From: Nocardia pseudovaccinii NBRC 100343
Lineage (GTDB): Bacteria; Actinomycetota; Actinomycetes; Mycobacteriales; Mycobacteriaceae
Assembly: GCF_001613225.1 (NCBI RefSeq)
Contig: NZ_BDBY01000174.1
Location: 1-36,210, forward strand
Reading direction: 5' to 3'
DNA length: 36,210 bases
The notes below the pieces were generated by a model. That model had not been told where the DNA came from. It worked only from the letters and a program-made list of their open reading frames with translations, and ran no database searches. This document shows positions 32,514 through 36,210 of this stretch, in pieces (positions within the stretch are counted from its first letter, which is position 1; each line of letters begins with the position of its first letter). The position numbers and the translations under genes are program-made.

Positions 32514-33166
32514 GGCTCTTTCTCCGAATCCTGTTGTGCGGCAGCCTTACTGCGGGCGGCTGCGAGATGGGTGATGATCTGGGTTCCGGTGCGATGCACG
32601 TCGGCGGGAACTGCCGCGCGTAGCCGCGATCGGCGTGGCGGTGGCGGCTCGAATGGCAGAAACTGGGCGAGTTCGGAGAGTTCACAGACGACGAGCTCGT
32701 CGTGCCAGCCGATCTGGTAGACGTGAGCGACCAGCTCGGCGACGACACCGTGATACCGAGCCACCGCCGAGGGCACCTTTCCCGGGCGAGCCGCCGTGAG
32801 TACCAGCCCGATCACGTCCACACCGTCGGGTGCCAGTCCGGCGTGCCATTCGCGTAGCCGTTCGGCTGCTGCGGTCAGACCGGGCATGCACAGTCGGGCG
32901 GCGACGATGACGTCCTGCGTGGTCCGCGGTGAGGCGGGCCAGGCCAGACCGGTGTCGGCAGCCGGTGCCCACCACCTCGCCAGCGTCGAGGTCCCGGCAC
33001 CGCCATGGGCGCCGAGCACGGCGAATAGCGGTGGATGGGCACCCGTCGTCGGCAAAGGCATCTCCCGGACTGGGGCTACCTGTTCCGGCGCGGTGATGGT
33101 GCCCAGTTCGAGACGGTGCCCCAGGTCTCGGTGATTTTCGTGTACGTGCAGCGGTGCGGCCATCAT
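32510..33166 (-). CDS. DUF6668-like P-loop-related protein
   Basis: Protein of 218 residues. Residues 48-61 read FAVLGAHGGAGTST, a ParA/MinD-like loop in which the usual GKT/S is GTST, so ATP binding is doubtful. RLCMPGLTAAAERLREWHAG and DGVDVIGLVLTAARPGKVPS, then VAHVYQIGWHDEL, match the order seen in DUF6668 proteins next to SCO6880 genes. The ATG at 33166 directly abuts the preceding stop; a second ATG follows. The C terminus is basic, then charged. It may be a regulator or adaptor of the transfer machine. The family call is from pattern recall. Confidence 0.75.
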   Translation of the reverse strand: MMAAPLHVHENHRDLGHRLELGTITAPEQVAPVREMPLPTTGAHPPLFAVLGAHGGAGTSTLARWWAPAADTGLAWPASPRTTQDVIVAARLCMPGLTAAAERLREWHAGLAPDGVDVIGLVLTAARPGKVPSAVARYHGVVAELVAHVYQIGWHDELVVCELSELAQFLPFEPPPPRRSRLRAAVPADVHRTGTQIITHLAAARSKAAAQQDSEKEP

Positions 33167-33859
33167 TCAGCCCCGCTTCTGAATGTTGGTGATGACGACG
33201 CCGTCCGGGTTGTGGCCGACGTTGATCAGCTGCAGGTAGTCGATGCGCTCACCGTTGGGGTGCTGCTCGACCAGATGTACGTCCGCGGTGCCCTCGGCTA
33301 TCGGGGTGATCGCGACGCAGTGGGTGGTTCCGGTCGGGATCGAGGCGATGCCCGCTGCCAGCCCTTCGGCGGTGAGACCCGCCTCGGAGGCAACCAGGCG
33401 CAGTGCTGCCTCGGCGCTGCGCTGTCGGTAGTAGGCGTGTTCGAACGCCGCGATCACTCCGGTCAGGCTGTGGGTGTCGCCCACAGTGTCGGTGACGGTC
33501 GGCCCGGACAACCCGGTGCACGGGCCGCCGGTCGGTGGGGTCGATGTCGCAATGCCCGCAGTCGCGGTGGGTATTACCGCAGTCGTGTCCGGATGCTCAG
33601 CGATCGAGTTGATTGCCACGCCGACCAATACAGCGGCCACACCGAGGGCGCCAGCAAGCGCGATCCACACCCTTCGCGGCACGCTCGCACGGTTGCTGTG
33701 GCTGGCGGGCGATGGAGGTAGCTGTTTGATCCATTGCCATTCGATGCCGCTGTCTGAGTTCGCGTCCTCAGTGCCGGGCGGGACAGGTTGCAGGGCAAAA
33801 GGTTCGGCGAGATCAAGCCAACCAGCGCCATGTTCGGTGTCGGTTCGGGTGTTGGGCAT
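33167..33859 (-). CDS. Membrane-anchored exported conjugation protein (DUF8176-like)
   Basis: Protein of 230 residues: a cytoplasmic N-terminal part of about 60 residues ending in basic residues, one membrane helix (VWIALAGALGVAAVLVGVAI), a Thr/Pro-rich linker and an outer domain. That domain has TGVIAAFEHAYYRQRSAEAA and SIPTGTTHCVAITPIAEGTA, closing VVITNIQKRG, the arrangement I associate with DUF8176. Two cysteines (GPCTG and THCVA) may form a disulfide. ATG 33859 lies 11 bases after GGAGG; the GTG at 33871 overlaps that site and is rejected. It may be a VirB8-like channel part, which is unproven. Confidence 0.75.
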   Translation of the reverse strand: MPNTRTDTEHGAGWLDLAEPFALQPVPPGTEDANSDSGIEWQWIKQLPPSPASHSNRASVPRRVWIALAGALGVAAVLVGVAINSIAEHPDTTAVIPTATAGIATSTPPTGGPCTGLSGPTVTDTVGDTHSLTGVIAAFEHAYYRQRSAEAALRLVASEAGLTAEGLAAGIASIPTGTTHCVAITPIAEGTADVHLVEQHPNGERIDYLQLINVGHNPDGVVITNIQKRG

Positions 33860-33980
33860 CTCGGTTCTCACCTCCTCGATGTGGTGGGTGGGAAGTGTGG
33901 GCCCTCCGGGCGGAATGCCAGGGGAGAATCAGCTGACGGGATTGGGTACGTCGGCGAATCCGAGCTCCGCCCGAAGGGGT

Positions 33981-35474
33981 CTAGGGGCCGGCGCTCGACG
34001 TCGTGGCCTGCATCACAGGACGGCGGCCAGAGGTGGGTGTCGCGTTCGTCGAGCGGACCGCGGATTGTGGTGGGCCGGAAGTAATTCCGGTGGCGGCGAG
34101 GTCGCGGGCCAGCGCAGTGAACCAGTCGGCCGTCGCGGTCAAAGCTGAGTGTCCGGACTGCGTGGCGGGCACGGTTTGGTAGGAACCGTGGCGACCGGCG
34201 GTGTCGCTGTATTTGGCCGAGCTGGCCACGGTGTACAGCTCGCCGTGGTCGGTGATGGTGCTGGTGATCGCCTCGAAGGCTTGATTGATCCAACGGCTGC
34301 CGGTTTGCGGCGGTATCAACTCCACGACCGCCGCGGCGAGTTTGGTACCCAATGCGGCGACCGCCGACCACGGATCGGCCATACCGACGGTGGCCAACTC
34401 AGCGATCGTCGCTGGTGTGAACACCTTCTGCGCGACTGATACCACCGCATTCAGACCGATGGTGCCGAGCTTGAACAATGCCGACAGTGCCTCAGCAGGC
34501 GTCGAGGGTGTGGCGGTCGGACTGGATGCCTCAGCCAGGCGTTGACCGAGAGACTTGCTGGGTTCGTAGGACAACTGATCGAGACTGGTCCCACTCAGGT
34601 CCTCGTTGACCACATTGACCGCCGTCGTGTAGACCGTTGCCGACAACGCCTGCGCGACAGTGGAAATCGCGGCGATCGGGTCACGCAGATCCGATCGGGC
34701 GGCGATGTTGGCCACTGCGGTGGCCAGCGGACTCCCGGTGGGTGCGTCGCAGGTGGCATCGCCTGCGACGCACAGATCCGCAACGCGTCCGGTCAATACC
34801 CCGTACCCACTGAATCCGGCGGAGCCAGCAATCCCTATGCCGGTCAGCACTGGATTGCTCAGCGTGATCGACGCGACCTTCTCCCCTGTCGTACCGGGCG
34901 CGGCCGTGGGCGTGGTCGCCTGTGGCAGGCCGGGAAGTACTGGCGTACTGGCCGCGCGAGTGGGGTTGGCCAGCAAGGCGATTCCGGCGATGTCGTCTGC
35001 GGATACATTGGCACCACCGGTTCCGACGCGTTGGGCGAAAGTTGAGACCGCGGCTGCGCCCTGCGCGTAACCCACGACGGCGATCTTGGTGGTGGGGCAC
35101 CTTGTGATGACCTCGGCGGCCATCTGTTCCAGGTGCTGCGCGGCGGCGGTGATCGCAGGGTCGTAGGGCAGGGCCGTCCCGTCGGCGGCTCGGCCATAGG
35201 GCACGTAGGCGCGCTGCACGAGTTCCCCCGCGGCAGCGGCCAGCGGGCCGAAGACCTGGCCTAAAGCCCCGGAGTCGCTGACGATCCCGGCATCCGGGGT
35301 CGCCTCGTCGCTGCCCTGCACCCCGAGCGCATACAGGCTTGGGCACTTCGTACCGAGAGGGACACCATCATCGGCGTGTACCGCGCTGACACCGGCGACC
35401 GACACGGTGATCAGCGCGACTACTGTCGCCGCGACGTGTCGCAACGCCGGGATCTTGATAGTGCAGGGATGCAT
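33981..35474 (-). CDS. Cutinase-like exported protein lacking the catalytic Ser
   Basis: Exported protein of 497 residues. A signal peptide (RHVAATVVALITVSVAGVSA, cut after about residue 34) leads to a cutinase-like alpha/beta-hydrolase domain (about 40-260) with Cys44, Cys126 and the C-GD-C pair (Cys235, Asp239, Cys242). The nucleophile elbow reads GYAQGA: Ala137 replaces the Ser of the family's GYSQG, and no His is seen at the usual place after the C-GD-C motif. The last 230 residues are an Ala/Thr-rich helical extension beyond the normal cutinase length. GAGG lies 9 bases before ATG 35474. It is probably a non-catalytic cell-surface protein serving the mating channel or recipient contact. 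Confidence 0.85.
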   Translation of the reverse strand: MHPCTIKIPALRHVAATVVALITVSVAGVSAVHADDGVPLGTKCPSLYALGVQGSDEATPDAGIVSDSGALGQVFGPLAAAAGELVQRAYVPYGRAADGTALPYDPAITAAAQHLEQMAAEVITRCPTTKIAVVGYAQGAAAVSTFAQRVGTGGANVSADDIAGIALLANPTRAASTPVLPGLPQATTPTAAPGTTGEKVASITLSNPVLTGIGIAGSAGFSGYGVLTGRVADLCVAGDATCDAPTGSPLATAVANIAARSDLRDPIAAISTVAQALSATVYTTAVNVVNEDLSGTSLDQLSYEPSKSLGQRLAEASSPTATPSTPAEALSALFKLGTIGLNAVVSVAQKVFTPATIAELATVGMADPWSAVAALGTKLAAAVVELIPPQTGSRWINQAFEAITSTITDHGELYTVASSAKYSDTAGRHGSYQTVPATQSGHSALTATADWFTALARDLAATGITSGPPQSAVRSTNATPTSGRRPVMQATTSSAGP

Positions 35475-35505
35475 CGGATTTCACCTCGATCTGTGCTGGG
35501 CTAGG

Positions 35506-35547
35506 GCCTGCCCGCACCCCGGCGAGAGGGTCGTGGTGCGGGCAGGC
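35506..35547. terminator. Perfect 13-bp inverted repeat between two surface-protein genes
   Basis: GCCTGCCCGCACC at 35506-35518 is the exact reverse complement of GGTGCGGGCAGGC at 35535-35547, leaving a 16-base loop. It starts 3 bases after the lipase-like stop and lies 32 bases before the cutinase-like start codon. No T tract follows on either strand, so it could be a GC-type terminator, an mRNA-stabilising or attenuating stem, or a processing site setting relative expression. Confidence 0.6.
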
Positions 35548-35550
35548 GAT

Positions 35551-36210
35551 TCAGGTGGTCTGCGGGCTCGGTGGTGCCGGGCGTGTGCTGTGTTCGGGTC
35601 GGTGTGCCAGAAAGTTGGCAAGACGGGCGGTGGCTTCGGCGGAACCGTCGGTGGCGGCGCCGCTGTGGCTGTTCGTGTATTCCCGCCAGCTCAAATCGAC
35701 TCCGAGAGAGCGATATTCGGCGAACAGATTGCGTCCCATCGCCACGGGCACCAGGGCGTCCTCGGTGCCGTGATACAGATGCACCGGTACCTCCGGGGCC
35801 GCGTAGCCGTTGACCTCGTTGGCCAGCACGTACTGCCAGATGGGGTCGTTCCACGGATCGACTCGCTCGCACCACTGCCCCAACGGTCGGTTGCGATAGG
35901 TGACCAGCAGCGTCGCCGCGTCGAGTTCTCGAGCCTGCTCGACGATGCGGTGTCCCTCATCTGTGAGCAGGTGTCCCACCGGCAGATGGGTGTACGCACG
36001 CGCAAGCCCGATCAGTCCCGCCAATGCCAGCCCGGCCCACGGCCCGCCATCGATCTCAGTGATCAGCGCACCAGGATCGGTCACAACAGCTCCGGCAGCG
36101 ACCCCACGAAGATCCAGCTCCGGCGCATATCGGGGATGCTGCTCGGCGGCCGAAATCGCCACGCGGCCACCATCGGCGTACCCCCACACCACGCACGGCG
36201 CGCTCGCGGA
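35551..36210 (-). CDS. Secretory-lipase-like protein, partial, lacking the catalytic Ser
   Basis: The C-terminal 219 residues of a protein that begins beyond the right edge. The visible part starts SASAPCVVWGYADGGRVAIS and follows the secretory-lipase (LIP) pattern: HPRYAPELDLRGVAAGAVVT, RPLGQWCERVDPWNDPIWQY, an Asp in HGTEDALVPV and a His in TNSHSGAATDG. The elbow that should be GYSxGG is GYADGG, so Ala occupies the nucleophile position while the other two triad residues remain. It is read just before the cutinase-like gene. Expected to be exported, but its signal peptide lies outside the window. A surface role without hydrolysis is likely. Confidence 0.82.
   Translation of the reverse strand, partial: SASAPCVVWGYADGGRVAISAAEQHPRYAPELDLRGVAAGAVVTDPGALITEIDGGPWAGLALAGLIGLARAYTHLPVGHLLTDEGHRIVEQARELDAATLLVTYRNRPLGQWCERVDPWNDPIWQYVLANEVNGYAAPEVPVHLYHGTEDALVPVAMGRNLFAEYRSLGVDLSWREYTNSHSGAATDGSAEATARLANFLAHRPEHSTRPAPPSPQTT

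Noticed and set aside
1..36210. tRNA genes, CRISPR arrays and insertion sequences
   Set aside because: No cloverleaf-like segment, regularly spaced repeats, transposase motif or flanking terminal repeats were seen by eye. A tRNAscan and an ISfinder search would settle it.

Overview
The window is high-GC actinobacterial DNA. GTG and TTG starts are frequent and most genes carry a purine-rich Shine-Dalgarno. Cutinase-like and secretory-lipase-like exported proteins, DUF5753 and DUF6879 regulators and an SCO6880-type conjugation apparatus point to a mycolic-acid actinomycete. Nocardia or a close relative is my best guess, but this is an inference. No rRNA, convincing tRNA, CRISPR array, insertion sequence, integrase or relaxase was seen.

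Left third (1-12.4 kb), accessory and regulatory genes. After about 750 bases with no supportable gene come an aldo/keto reductase and a tightly overlapping minus-strand operon: a radical SAM enzyme resembling spore photoproduct lyase, a DEDDh exonuclease and a small P-loop NTPase. Facing it is a plus-strand operon of an uncharacterised 109-residue protein, a DUF6879 protein and an XRE/DUF5753 regulator. The 185-bp divergent promoter holds four copies of a TTNGAGCAT element and two 12-bp palindromes, so the two operons are probably co-regulated. Then come a VOC-fold protein, a second HTH regulator, a serine beta-lactamase-fold hydrolase, a run of five short plus-strand genes I do not recognise, and an MBL-fold hydrolase.

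Right two thirds (12.6-36.2 kb), one long minus-strand conjugation (type IV secretion) cluster read from right to left. In transcription order it has a secretory-lipase-like protein cut by the window edge, a cutinase-like protein, a membrane-anchored exported protein, a DUF6668-like P-loop protein, a VirB2/TrbC-like two-helix protein, an alpha/beta hydrolase and a second two-helix protein. Then follow two related exported proteins, a VirB6/TrbL-like polytopic protein, an SCO6880-family protein, a VirB4-like ATPase, an NlpC/P60 cell-wall hydrolase, three accessory proteins, three large unknown paralogues, a motif-sharing protein, the VirD4/TraG coupling ATPase, a tandemly duplicated DUF4913 protein and two further paralogues. 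Many junctions are 1- to 4-base stop/start overlaps, which implies translational coupling.

Points most worth attention: the five-member paralogue family inside the conjugation locus; two successive alpha/beta-hydrolase-fold surface proteins whose nucleophile elbow has Ala instead of Ser; the radical SAM-exonuclease-NTPase module with its shared operator array; and an alpha/beta hydrolase placed between two pilin-like genes.
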